From: Nonomuraea africana
GTDB taxonomy: Bacteria; Actinomycetota; Actinomycetes; Streptosporangiales; Streptosporangiaceae
Reading direction: 5' to 3'
Length of the DNA: 64,000 nucleotides
NCBI RefSeq assembly: GCF_014873535.1
Contig: NZ_JADBEF010000001.1
Span: 3,224,001-3,288,000 of the forward strand
A program made the translations under genes and the position numbers. The notes beneath the pieces are model-generated. The model saw only the letters and a list, made by a program, of their open reading frames with translations, had not been told where the DNA came from and did not search any database. Below, piece by piece: positions 57,087 to 64,000 of the stretch; within the stretch, counting starts at the first letter, position 1; the number at the start of each line of letters is the position of its first letter.

Positions 57087-57593
57087 TTACCCCGGGCAGT
57101 TCCGGGGGCCGACGCTCTGCCCTGCACCGACGATGGTGACCTGGGCAGGGCTTTCCGGCGCCGTGGCGGCGGTCGTGCACACGATCTGCTCGACGGCCAG
57201 TGTGGACAGTTCGCCGGCCGGAGTGGACAGGGTCACCACCAAGTGGCCGGCCGGCTCGGCGGTCACCGAGAACGGGCCGGCTTCGGGCGGGACATCGGTG
57301 GTGAGTCCGTGCGCCTGTTCCCTCGCGGTGGGTCCGGCTGCCAGCAGCACGAGCGTGTCCGCTTGGAACATTGGACGATCACTGGGCCGCGTTACCGCGC
57401 TGAGTCGGCCGTTCTTCACCAGATAGAGGGTGATCGTCGTGGTTGGTGCGACGCGTCCGCTCGGCGGGGCGACGCGTCCGCTCGGCGGGTCGCCGGCCCG
57501 AATGACGTCGCTGGGGCGCACGCCGCAGCCGGCCACGGCGACGAGCGATACGAGGCCCGCGGCGAGCACGCGGCGGGCGAGCCCGGTCCTCAC
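57087..57593 (-). CDS. GerMN-like domain lipoprotein
   Basis: The 168-residue protein has a lipobox ([12 protein letters not shown]) after a signal peptide, a repeated PPSGRVA linker at about 36-50 and a GerMN-like domain ([39 protein letters not shown]). It is exported and anchored outside the membrane. It starts in a GTGA overlap with the sensor kinase gene. The order regulator, kinase, GerMN lipoprotein recalls mtrA-mtrB-lpqB, though this protein is much shorter than LpqB. Confidence 0.8.
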   Translation of the reverse strand: MRTGLARRVLAAGLVSLVAVAGCGVRPSDVIRAGDPPSGRVAPPSGRVAPTTTITLYLVKNGRLSAVTRPSDRPMFQADTLVLLAAGPTAREQAHGLTTDVPPEAGPFSVTAEPAGHLVVTLSTPAGELSTLAVEQIVCTTAATAPESPAQVTIVGAGQSVGPRNCPG

Positions 57594-59098
57594 TCGGGGC
57601 CTCCGTCCGGATCGTGTGCCCGGCGTGGCAGGCGCAGCGTGAACATGGCGCCGCCGTCCGGGGCGTTGGTGACGGTGAGGTCGCCTCGGTGCAGGCGCGC
57701 GTTCTCCCGCGCGATGGCCAGGCCCAGGCCGCTGCCCTCGGACCTGGCCCTGGCCGCGTTGGCCTTGTAGAACCGGTCGAACACGTGCGGCAGCACCGCC
57801 TCGTCCAGCCCCGGTCCGTGGTCGCGGACCTCGAGAGCGATCCAGTGCGCGTCAGCGCAAAGCCGTACCGACACCGGTGGCTCGCCGTGCCGCAGGGCGT
57901 TGCCGACCAGGTTCGCGAGGATGACGTCCACTCGCCGCGGGTCCAGCCGTGCCGTCACCGCGGGTGGAAGCTCGGTGTGCACCGGCTCCGACCAGCCCCG
58001 GACACGCAGGGTCGAGCGCACCAGCTCGGCCACGTCGACCTCGTTCAGCACGAGGGCCGCGACGCCGGAGTCGAACCTGCTGATCTCGATGAGGTCGTTC
58101 ACCAGCCCGGTGAGGTTGAGCGTCTCCTGGCTGACCAGCCTGGCGGCCCTGCCGGCGGGCTCGGGCAGCCCGGCCGCCTCCTCGTCGAGGACGTCGGCGA
58201 CCGCGGCGAGCGCGGCCAGCGGGGTGCGCAGCTCGTGGGACACGTCGGCCACGAACCGGCGGGCGTCGGCCTCCATCTCGCGAAGCTGCTTGACGTGCCG
58301 TTCCAGCTCCGCGGCGGTGTTGTTGAACGTGCGTGCCACGTCGGCCAGCTCATCGGAGCCGCTGACCGCGATCCTGGTCCGCATCTCGCCCTCGCCCAGC
58401 AGGCGTGCCGCCCGACCGAGCTCGCGCACCGGGCGCAGCACGCCACGGGTGGCCAGCAACGCGAGGACGACCGCGAACGCCAGGGCCGCCCCGCCGGTGA
58501 GCCAGGCGGATGCGGCGAGCCCGTCGATGCTGCGCTGTTCGGGCTGCAGGCTGCGCGCGGTGTAGACCTCGATGCCGGACACCCGCGTCGTCCGGTCCGG
58601 CTCGATGATCAGCAACGGCGTGCCGATGATCAGGATGGGCTCGCCCTGCCACACCACGCGTTGCCACGCGAAGTCGCCGCCGGTCACCGCCCGCCGCAGC
58701 CCCGGTGGAATCACCCCGGGATCCAGGATCGGCGCGTTCCCGCCCGGCCTCCGGCCCCCCGGTGGCGGGCCGGAGGCCGGCGGGCCGGGAGCCCCCGGCG
58801 GCCGGCGGACCGGCGAGTGCACCTCGTGGTAGATGGCGACCGCGGAGCTGTTCCCGTCGGTCACGGCGGCGGCGATCTTGCCGAGCTCGGCCGGGCCCGG
58901 CGCCGGACTCTGCAACGGGAAGAGCGCCTCCAGGCGGCTTTTCATCCCCTGCACCGCGGCATCCTGGGTCCGCTGCAGGATGTCGTTGCGGGCCTGGACG
59001 TAGATCCCGCCGGCCACCGCCGCCGCGGTGACCACACACAGCAGTGCGAAGGCGAACAACAGCCGGGCACGCAGCCCCAGGCTCGGCCGAGGTGTCAC
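57590..59098 (-). CDS. Sensor histidine kinase (HisKA type, HAMP)
   Basis: GTG 59098 gives 502 residues. Two membrane helices (about 12-32 and 190-212) bracket an external domain with a Pro/Gly-rich segment ([20 protein letters not shown]). A HAMP domain follows, then [15 protein letters not shown] with the phosphorylated His, and [29 protein letters not shown] and [11 protein letters not shown] of the ATPase domain. The gene lies between its response regulator and a lipoprotein gene with GTGA coupling. Confidence 0.92.
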   Translation of the reverse strand: MTPRPSLGLRARLLFAFALLCVVTAAAVAGGIYVQARNDILQRTQDAAVQGMKSRLEALFPLQSPAPGPAELGKIAAAVTDGNSSAVAIYHEVHSPVRRPPGAPGPPASGPPPGGRRPGGNAPILDPGVIPPGLRRAVTGGDFAWQRVVWQGEPILIIGTPLLIIEPDRTTRVSGIEVYTARSLQPEQRSIDGLAASAWLTGGAALAFAVVLALLATRGVLRPVRELGRAARLLGEGEMRTRIAVSGSDELADVARTFNNTAAELERHVKQLREMEADARRFVADVSHELRTPLAALAAVADVLDEEAAGLPEPAGRAARLVSQETLNLTGLVNDLIEISRFDSGVAALVLNEVDVAELVRSTLRVRGWSEPVHTELPPAVTARLDPRRVDVILANLVGNALRHGEPPVSVRLCADAHWIALEVRDHGPGLDEAVLPHVFDRFYKANAARARSEGSGLGLAIARENARLHRGDLTVTNAPDGGAMFTLRLPRRAHDPDGGPE

Positions 59099-59105
59099 CG
59101 GCGGC

Positions 59106-59780
59106 TCACACCGGCCCGAACCGGTACCCGAACCCACGCACCGTCTGCACGTAGACGGGCGCCGCCGAGTCGTCCTCGATCTTCGCGCGCAACCGCTGCA
59201 CGCACGCGTCCACGAGACGCGAGTCGCCGAAATACCCGTGCTCCCACACCGACTCCAGCAGCTGCTGGCGGCTGTGCACCCGGCCCGGCGTGCCGGAGAG
59301 CTCGAGCAGCAGGCGCAGCTCGGTCGGGGCGAGGCTGACCGGCACGCCGCGGTTGGCGACCACCAGCCCGGCCCGATCGATGGTCAGGTCCCCGTGCCGC
59401 TCCAGCTCCGCCTGGTCCCGGCCGATCCGCCGGAGCACCGCGCGAATGCGTGCCTCGAGCACCCTGGGCTGCACCGGCTTGACCACGTAGTCGTCGGCGC
59501 CCGCCTCCAACCCGGCCACCACGTCCATGTCGTCGCCGCGCGCGGTCACCATGATGATCGGTACCTCCCCGGCGGCCCGGATGCGGCGGCAGACCTCGAA
59601 CCCGTCCATGCCAGGCAACATCAGATCGAGCACGACGACGTCGGGAAGGTCCGTACGCAGCCGGTCCAGCCCCTGCTCGCCGGACTCCACCGCGCGCACC
59701 CGGTGCCCATGCCGGGTCAGGGCCAGCTCAAGGCCCTCCCGCACGGCCGGGTCATCCTCGATCAACAACACTCGCGACAC
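59106..59780 (-). CDS. OmpR/PhoB-family response regulator
   Basis: From GTG 59780 the 224-residue protein has a receiver domain (RVLLIEDDPAVREGLELAL, phosphorylated Asp in VVLDLMLPGMDGF, Lys in DDYVVKP) and a winged-helix output domain (LAPTELRLLLELSG, RLVDACVQRLRAKIE, VRGFGYRFG). It is divergent from the VanY gene at 59973, across 192 bases, which suggests that it may control it as VanR-type regulators do. Confidence 0.93.
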   Translation of the reverse strand: MSRVLLIEDDPAVREGLELALTRHGHRVRAVESGEQGLDRLRTDLPDVVVLDLMLPGMDGFEVCRRIRAAGEVPIIMVTARGDDMDVVAGLEAGADDYVVKPVQPRVLEARIRAVLRRIGRDQAELERHGDLTIDRAGLVVANRGVPVSLAPTELRLLLELSGTPGRVHSRQQLLESVWEHGYFGDSRLVDACVQRLRAKIEDDSAAPVYVQTVRGFGYRFGPV

Positions 59781-59972
59781 GCCGCCGAGTATCAACAGCA
59801 CGCTCCATAACTCGCCCGCCGGTCAACCCCATCCACTGTCGGCCTGCCGTGTCCCCGCCTCGTTCGCGCCGTGTCATGGTTGTGTCACAGTCGCGCCGAC
59901 GGTGGCCGCCGTCGAGAAACGGTGACATGCGGCGGACGACGCACGCACATTCGGCGCCAATCGTAGTTCGTC

Positions 59973-60545
59973 ATGAACGAACCACGCACCATCCCACCTC
60001 GGCCCCGAGACCGGCTGTACGCCGCGGTCACGCTGGTGCTCGCCGTGGTCCTGCTGCCCGTGGCGTTCGTTCGCCATCCCGGCCGCGCCCGCGAACTGGC
60101 CTGCCGCTGGGCGTTGGGGATGCGATTCCCCGCCGAGGACCTCACCGGGCTCACCGACGGCGCCATGGCGGCGTTCACAGCGGCGCGCACCGAGGCGCTC
60201 TGGCGTCACGGCCAGCTCATCGGCCTCACCTCGGGATACCGCGATCCCCTAGTCCAACAACGGATGTTCGACGATGAGGTGCGCCGCTCCGGCTCCCCTG
60301 CCTCGGCACGAATGCTCGTGCTACCACCGGCGGAATCCAGCCACGTCAAGGGCATCGCGCTGGACGTGCGCCCCCACGAAGGCGCGCGCTGGCTCGAGGA
60401 ACACGGCGCCCGCTACGACCTCTACCGCATGTACGACAACGAGTGGTGGCACTTCGAGTACCGCCCAGACCGCGGCGGCACGCCACCACCACGACGACCC
60501 CACCCCGGCGTGGGCTACGTCATGGAGAACGTGGACCAGATGTAG
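59973..60545 (+). CDS. vanY: VanY-type D,D-carboxypeptidase (VanYn-like)
   Basis: The 190-residue protein has one N-terminal membrane helix (16-34, AAVTLVLAVVLLPVAFV) and an M15 peptidase domain. Zinc ligands are His124 and Asp131 in SSHVKGIALDVR and His160 in EWWHFEY, with catalytic Glu157. Size and anchor match VanYn of Nonomuraea, which removes the last D-Ala from muropeptides and lowers glycopeptide binding. It lies outside the membrane. The divergent two-component system may regulate it. Confidence 0.88.
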   Translation: MNEPRTIPPRPRDRLYAAVTLVLAVVLLPVAFVRHPGRARELACRWALGMRFPAEDLTGLTDGAMAAFTAARTEALWRHGQLIGLTSGYRDPLVQQRMFDDEVRRSGSPASARMLVLPPAESSHVKGIALDVRPHEGARWLEEHGARYDLYRMYDNEWWHFEYRPDRGGTPPPRRPHPGVGYVMENVDQM

Positions 60546-60696
60546 CCCAGGTCCGGGTCCACCCATGTATGCGAAGTGGGGACGTTGACGGGTTTGCGCC
60601 CGAGAACCGAACAGGTAATCCGACCAGCGCGCCCAAGGGTTCGGCCCGGGCATTCAACAGCGGTATCGACCGGGTGCTCGGAGAGGGGTCAGGGGT

Positions 60697-61269
60697 ATGT
60701 CATCGGGGAGTAACAACAAGTCCGGATTGCTGGGATGGCGCCTGCAAGCAGCGCGCGAGATGGCGTTTGCAGGGTGGGAGGAAGAGCTCGCGGTTTTCAA
60801 CGCGGCGTTGTACGGCGGCGGCTGCAGCGTTCTGTACGTGCACGGTCCCGGCGGCATCGGGACGTCGGCCCTGTTGCGGCGGTTCGCTCACGAGGCGGCG
60901 GTGGCGGGGCGGCCGATGTCCATGGTGGACGGGCGCATGTTGGAGCCGTCGCCGGCGGGTGCTGCCGCCGTATCGCGGAAACTCGCCGGTGATGGATTTG
61001 ATCCAGTGGCGAGTGATCGGCAATTGTTCGCGGCCGAGCGGATCCGATCGACGGCCTGCGTGAGGGTCCGCGCTCGGTCAAGTTCCACCCGGGCGCTGTC
61101 CGTCACGTTCCTCCACGGCACGCCCACCCAGGAGCTGGCCGCGGAACGACTCGGCGTCCCTTCCACCAGCTACCGCCGCCATCTGACGGCCGGCATCGAA
61201 CGTGTCTGCGCCGACCTGTGGCACCGGGAGCTGTATGGCACCGACGCACCGGCGTACCGATCCACCTGA
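60697..61269 (+). CDS. Internally deleted AAA-type ATPase/regulator
   Basis: The 190-residue frame joins an N-terminal P-loop domain (AGWEEELAVFNAAL, VLYVHGPGGIGTSALLRRFA; here the Walker lysine is Thr in GIGTS) to a C-terminal end (HGTPTQELAAERLGVPSTSY, RRHLTAGIERVCADLWHREL). In intact relatives of about 700-800 residues these are the first and last parts; about 500 residues are missing. It is probably a non-functional deletion derivative, although the frame is still open. Confidence 0.6.
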   Translation: MSSGSNNKSGLLGWRLQAAREMAFAGWEEELAVFNAALYGGGCSVLYVHGPGGIGTSALLRRFAHEAAVAGRPMSMVDGRMLEPSPAGAAAVSRKLAGDGFDPVASDRQLFAAERIRSTACVRVRARSSSTRALSVTFLHGTPTQELAAERLGVPSTSYRRHLTAGIERVCADLWHRELYGTDAPAYRST

Positions 61270-61300
61270 GCCGCCACATCGTGCCGCGACCGAGGGTGTG

Positions 61301-61993
61301 TCAGCCGGCCAGCGCGAAGCCGGCCGCTGCCTCCGCGTGCAGCCGGGCGCTCGGCAGCACCGGGATGGCGGTGTCCTTCTCACTGATCAGGAGCTCGATC
61401 TCCGTGCAGCCGAGGATGACGCCTTCGGCGCCGTCGTCCGCGAGATCGGCGACTATCCGGGCGTACGCGTCCCTGGACGATTCCCGGATCACCCCGCGCA
61501 CCAGCTCGTCGAAGATCACGCGATGGACCAGTTCCCGCTGCTCCCGCCGCGGGACGACCACGTCGAAGCCGTGGGCAGCCAGCCGATCCCGGTAGAAGGG
61601 CTGCTCCATGGTGAAGCGAGTGCCCAGCAGACCGACCTTGCGCATCCCCCTGGCGCGGACCTCTGCGCCCACGGCGTCGGCGATGTGCAGCACGGGCGCG
61701 CTCGCGGCCCGCGCCACGTCGTCGCTCACCCGGCTGAAGGTGTTGCTGCAGATGAGCAGGACCTCGGCGCCGAGCTCCTCCAGTTTCCTGCCCGCACCAG
61801 TCAGCAACGTACTCACCTCGTCCCAGCGGTCGGCGAAGATGAGGTCCTCGACGGTCGTGTAGTCGACCGACCAGATGAGACTGTCGGCGGAATGGCTGCC
61901 GCCGAGTCGCTCGCGTACCCGCTGGTTGATGATCTGGTAGTAGATCACCGTCGATTCCCAGCTCAACCCGCCGATGAGACCGATAGTGCGCAT
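61301..61993 (-). CDS. Aspartate/glutamate racemase family protein
   Basis: The 230-residue protein begins MRTIGLIGGLSWESTVIYY and has the two catalytic cysteines, in LLICSNTF and in ILGCTEIELLI. It is the RacD-like group that interconverts L- and D-Asp or D-Glu in the cytosol. D-amino acids feed peptidoglycan synthesis, which fits the MurF and ligase genes next to it. Confidence 0.9.
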   Translation of the reverse strand: MRTIGLIGGLSWESTVIYYQIINQRVRERLGGSHSADSLIWSVDYTTVEDLIFADRWDEVSTLLTGAGRKLEELGAEVLLICSNTFSRVSDDVARAASAPVLHIADAVGAEVRARGMRKVGLLGTRFTMEQPFYRDRLAAHGFDVVVPRREQRELVHRVIFDELVRGVIRESSRDAYARIVADLADDGAEGVILGCTEIELLISEKDTAIPVLPSARLHAEAAAGFALAG

Positions 61994-62007
61994 GGAACTC
62001 CGTTTCG

Positions 62008-62268
62008 TTAGCTTGTGCCGGCAGGCTGGTCGGTGCCGGCCACGGTGACGGTGCCGCCACTGGCCTCGTCGAGTCCGGCCAGGCAGTGCATCAGCGTGGA
62101 CTTGCCCGATCCGCTCGGCCCCATGATCGCGGTGAACCTACCTCGTGGGAGGTCGAGATCGATGCCACGCAGGGCATGCACCTGGGCATCGCCTTGGCCG
62201 TAGGTCCCAGTTCCTTGATGCCGGGGATTCCGTGGTATCGCGGGCGTATCGAAAATCGCATACGCCAC
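62008..62268 (-). pseudogene. ABC transporter ATPase, truncated after Walker A
   Basis: The frame reads [20 protein letters not shown], then [20 protein letters not shown] and [18 protein letters not shown], then a stop. This is the beginning of a MacB/LolD-type ATPase, cut before the Q-loop, signature and Walker B motifs. No further ATPase sequence follows. The region upstream (62269-62354) does not hold its permease. Confidence 0.75.
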
Positions 62269-62354
62269 CGCAACCAGCGCCGTACACGCTCACTCTCCAT
62301 CTGCTCCCCGGATCTTGCATCGGATGTACGGCCCCCTCGGCGATGCGCCAACGG

Positions 62355-63734
62355 TCAGGCGCCGGCCAGCGCACGGGCGCAGGCACTGAGTCCGATCTCG
62401 CTGGAGGCCTTGACGAACACCACGTCTCCCGGTTCGAGAAGCGCGGTGGCCAGCCTGATGGCTTCGGTTACGTCCTCGACGGTGTGGACGGCCACGCCCT
62501 GGTTCGAGGACTCCGCTGCCTCCGCCATCGTGAGCGGATCCCCTGCTCCGACCGCGATCAGCACGTCGAAGCGGAGGTCGGCGACGAGCCGGCCCATCTC
62601 CGCGTGTCGGGCGCGGGAGGCGTCCGCCTGCTGCCCCATCGCGCCGAGCACGGCGACGGTACGACGGGTGCCGGCCAGGGCCTTCACCGCCCGTAGCCCG
62701 GCCCGCATGGATTCGGGATTGGCGTTGTAGGCGTCGTTGACGAGGGTGATGCCGTCAGGTCGTTCGACGATCTCCAGCCGGCCCGCGGAGCGCCGCCGTG
62801 CGGCGTTCAGCCCATCGGCGATCTCGGCCACACCAAGGCCGAGTACGGTGGCGACGGCGGCGGCGGCCAGGGCGTTGCTCACCTGGTGCTCGCCTATGAG
62901 GTCGAGCTCGACCGGGGCGCGGCCGGAGGGCGTCACCAGCTCGAACGCGGTGCGCGCCCGGTCGTCCATCCGCACGTCTTCGGCTCGCACCGGCGCCTCC
63001 GACGACCCGCCGTACAACAGGACCTGGGCCCTGGTGCGGCCGGCCATGCCCATGACGTACGGGTCGTCGGCGTTGAGCAGGGCGAATCCGTCCGCCGGAA
63101 GTGCCTCGACCAGCTCGCCTTTGGCCTCGGCCACGTCGGCCGGCCCGACTCCCATACGCTCCACGTGTGCGGTGCCGACATTGAGCACCAGCCCGACCCG
63201 GGGCGGTGCGAGCCTGGTCAGATACGTCAGGTCGCCCTTCCGGCCTGCACCCATTTCCAGCACCAGGTATCGGGTGGTGGCATCGGCACGCAGCACGGTG
63301 AGCGGCAGCCCGAGCTCGTTGTTGAACGACCTGTCGGTGGCGACCGTCGCCGCGTGCCGTTCGAGCATCTGGGCCAGCAGGTCCTTGGTCGTGGTTTTGC
63401 CCACGGAGCCGGTCAGGCCGATCACGGTCGGGCTGATGTGTCCGAGCAGGTGCCTGGCCAGCAGGCCGAGCGCGAGCTGGACGTCCTCGACCACGAGGGC
63501 GGGCACGCCGACGGGCCGGGAGGCCAGCACGGCGACGGCGCCGCCCGCGATGGCACCGGCCGCGTAGTCGTGACCGTCGACGTTGACGCCGACCGTCGCG
63601 GCGAACAGGCCGCCAGGCACCACCTCGCGCGAGTCGACCGCCGAGGGCGCCGTCACCAGCGCCTGCGGGTCGCGCACGTCATGCAGGCTTGCGCCGACGA
63701 CCTGCGCGATCTCGTTCAGCGTCATGGGGATCAT
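62355..63734 (-). CDS. murF: UDP-N-acetylmuramoyl-tripeptide:D-Ala-D-X ligase (MurF)
   Basis: The 459-residue protein begins MIPMTLNEIAQVVGASLHDV and has the ATP-binding motif GLTGSVGKTTTKDLLAQML, FNNELGLPLTVL and the domain 3 stretch ERPDGITLVNDAYNANPESM. It adds a dipeptide to UDP-MurNAc-tripeptide in the cytosol. It overlaps the D-Ala-D-X ligase gene upstream by ATGA, so the pair is coupled. Such an extra ligase-MurF pair is known from glycopeptide-resistance clusters, so this could be an accessory rather than the housekeeping copy. Confidence 0.9.
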   Translation of the reverse strand: MIPMTLNEIAQVVGASLHDVRDPQALVTAPSAVDSREVVPGGLFAATVGVNVDGHDYAAGAIAGGAVAVLASRPVGVPALVVEDVQLALGLLARHLLGHISPTVIGLTGSVGKTTTKDLLAQMLERHAATVATDRSFNNELGLPLTVLRADATTRYLVLEMGAGRKGDLTYLTRLAPPRVGLVLNVGTAHVERMGVGPADVAEAKGELVEALPADGFALLNADDPYVMGMAGRTRAQVLLYGGSSEAPVRAEDVRMDDRARTAFELVTPSGRAPVELDLIGEHQVSNALAAAAVATVLGLGVAEIADGLNAARRRSAGRLEIVERPDGITLVNDAYNANPESMRAGLRAVKALAGTRRTVAVLGAMGQQADASRARHAEMGRLVADLRFDVLIAVGAGDPLTMAEAAESSNQGVAVHTVEDVTEAIRLATALLEPGDVVFVKASSEIGLSACARALAGA

Positions 63735-64000
63735 GAGCCGCTCCTGGCGAAGGCGAGGTCGATGAGGCGGCGCAGCAGGTCCGGGTACGGGACACCGCTT
63801 GCGGCCCAGGCCCTGGCGTAGACGGAACGGGAGGTGAAACCGGGCATGGTGTTGATCTCCAACACGTACAGGCGTCCCGTGTCCTCTTCATAGAGGAAGT
63901 CGACACGGGACAGGCCGTAGCCACCGATCGCCCGGAAGGCACGCAGGGCCAGCTCGCGCACGTCCTCGGCCACCCGTTCCGGCAGCTCGGCAGGGATGAT
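63731..64000 (-). CDS. D-alanine-D-alanine (or D-Ala-D-Lac) ligase, 3' end (truncated by window)
   Basis: Only the last about 89 codons are present; the start is beyond base 64000. The stretch GGYGLSRVDFLYEEDTGRLY, then VLEINTMPGFTSRSVYARAW and LIDLAF is the ATP-grasp C-terminus, with the EINTMPGFT Mg2+ and substrate loop. The deciding residues for D-Ala versus D-Lac acceptance lie upstream and are not visible. The stop overlaps murF by ATGA. Confidence 0.88.
   Translation of the reverse strand: MIPAELPERVAEDVRELALRAFRAIGGYGLSRVDFLYEEDTGRLYVLEINTMPGFTSRSVYARAWAASGVPYPDLLRRLIDLAFARSGS

Overview
The window is very GC-rich, with dense short-spaced genes, GTG/TTG starts and many ATGA/GTGA overlaps. 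Mycothiol-era actinobacterial families (tricorn protease, MEDS/STAS regulators, DinB/DUF664, Rv2578c-type radical SAM, type III PKS with UbiA) point to a filamentous actinomycete. A VanY of the Nonomuraea VanYn type makes Streptosporangiaceae (for example Nonomuraea) my best guess. That genus is an inference, not something the sequence proves.

Layout. 1-1.6 kb: end of a radical SAM gene split by an intein at its iron-sulfur cysteine. 1.7-11 kb: ordinary chromosomal genes (lysine-rich microprotein, tricorn protease, glycosyltransferase, HtrA-like protease, secreted HNH nuclease, SGNH esterase, isochorismate synthase, YigZ). 11.3-20.8 kb: a SUKH-4/P-loop fusion, then catabolic and stress genes under ArsR and TetR regulators with visible operators (oxidoreductase, epoxide hydrolase, glyoxalase-like protein), a frameshifted haloalkane dehalogenase and an ECF-type sigma factor with a membrane partner. 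20.8-28.5 kb: a genomic scar with Tn3 and TnsA-like remnants, a WD40 fragment, a second NAD-dependent DNA ligase, a beta-propeller protein, an intact IS982-type element and 53-bp inverted repeats. 28.5-35.5 kb: ferritin-like and hemerythrin proteins, a Ser/Thr kinase, a glycogen-binding-like domain protein, a formaldehyde-dehydrogenase-like enzyme and a STAS protein. 35.5-43 kb: an MMPL exporter divergent from a two-component system, an IS110 remnant, a serine hydrolase, and a scrambled partial copy of the MMPL/kinase region next to a Ro60 (TROVE) fragment. 43-46.6 kb: a second serine hydrolase, and two overlapping stress-signalling genes (ATPase-STAS and MEDS-STAS).

47-52 kb is a compact biosynthetic locus: type III polyketide synthase, isoprenylcysteine-methyltransferase-like enzyme and FAD oxidoreductase in one operon (as in srsABC phenolic-lipid clusters), facing a UbiA prenyltransferase and a geranylgeranyl-reductase-like enzyme. 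Together they could build, methylate, oxidise, prenylate and saturate a phenolic lipid or meroterpenoid. Two tRNA genes follow, one with a leucine anticodon but a class I body.

52-56 kb carries a hydantoinase/oxoprolinase A-B operon ending in a strong hairpin, then decayed genes. 57-64 kb resembles a glycopeptide-resistance and cell-wall region: response regulator, sensor kinase and GerMN-type lipoprotein divergent from a VanY carboxypeptidase; then an internally deleted ATPase, an Asp/Glu racemase, an ABC ATPase stub, MurF and the end of a D-Ala-D-X ligase. At least fourteen broken genes or element scraps lie between 13 and 62 kb, so this looks like a plastic chromosome-arm region.
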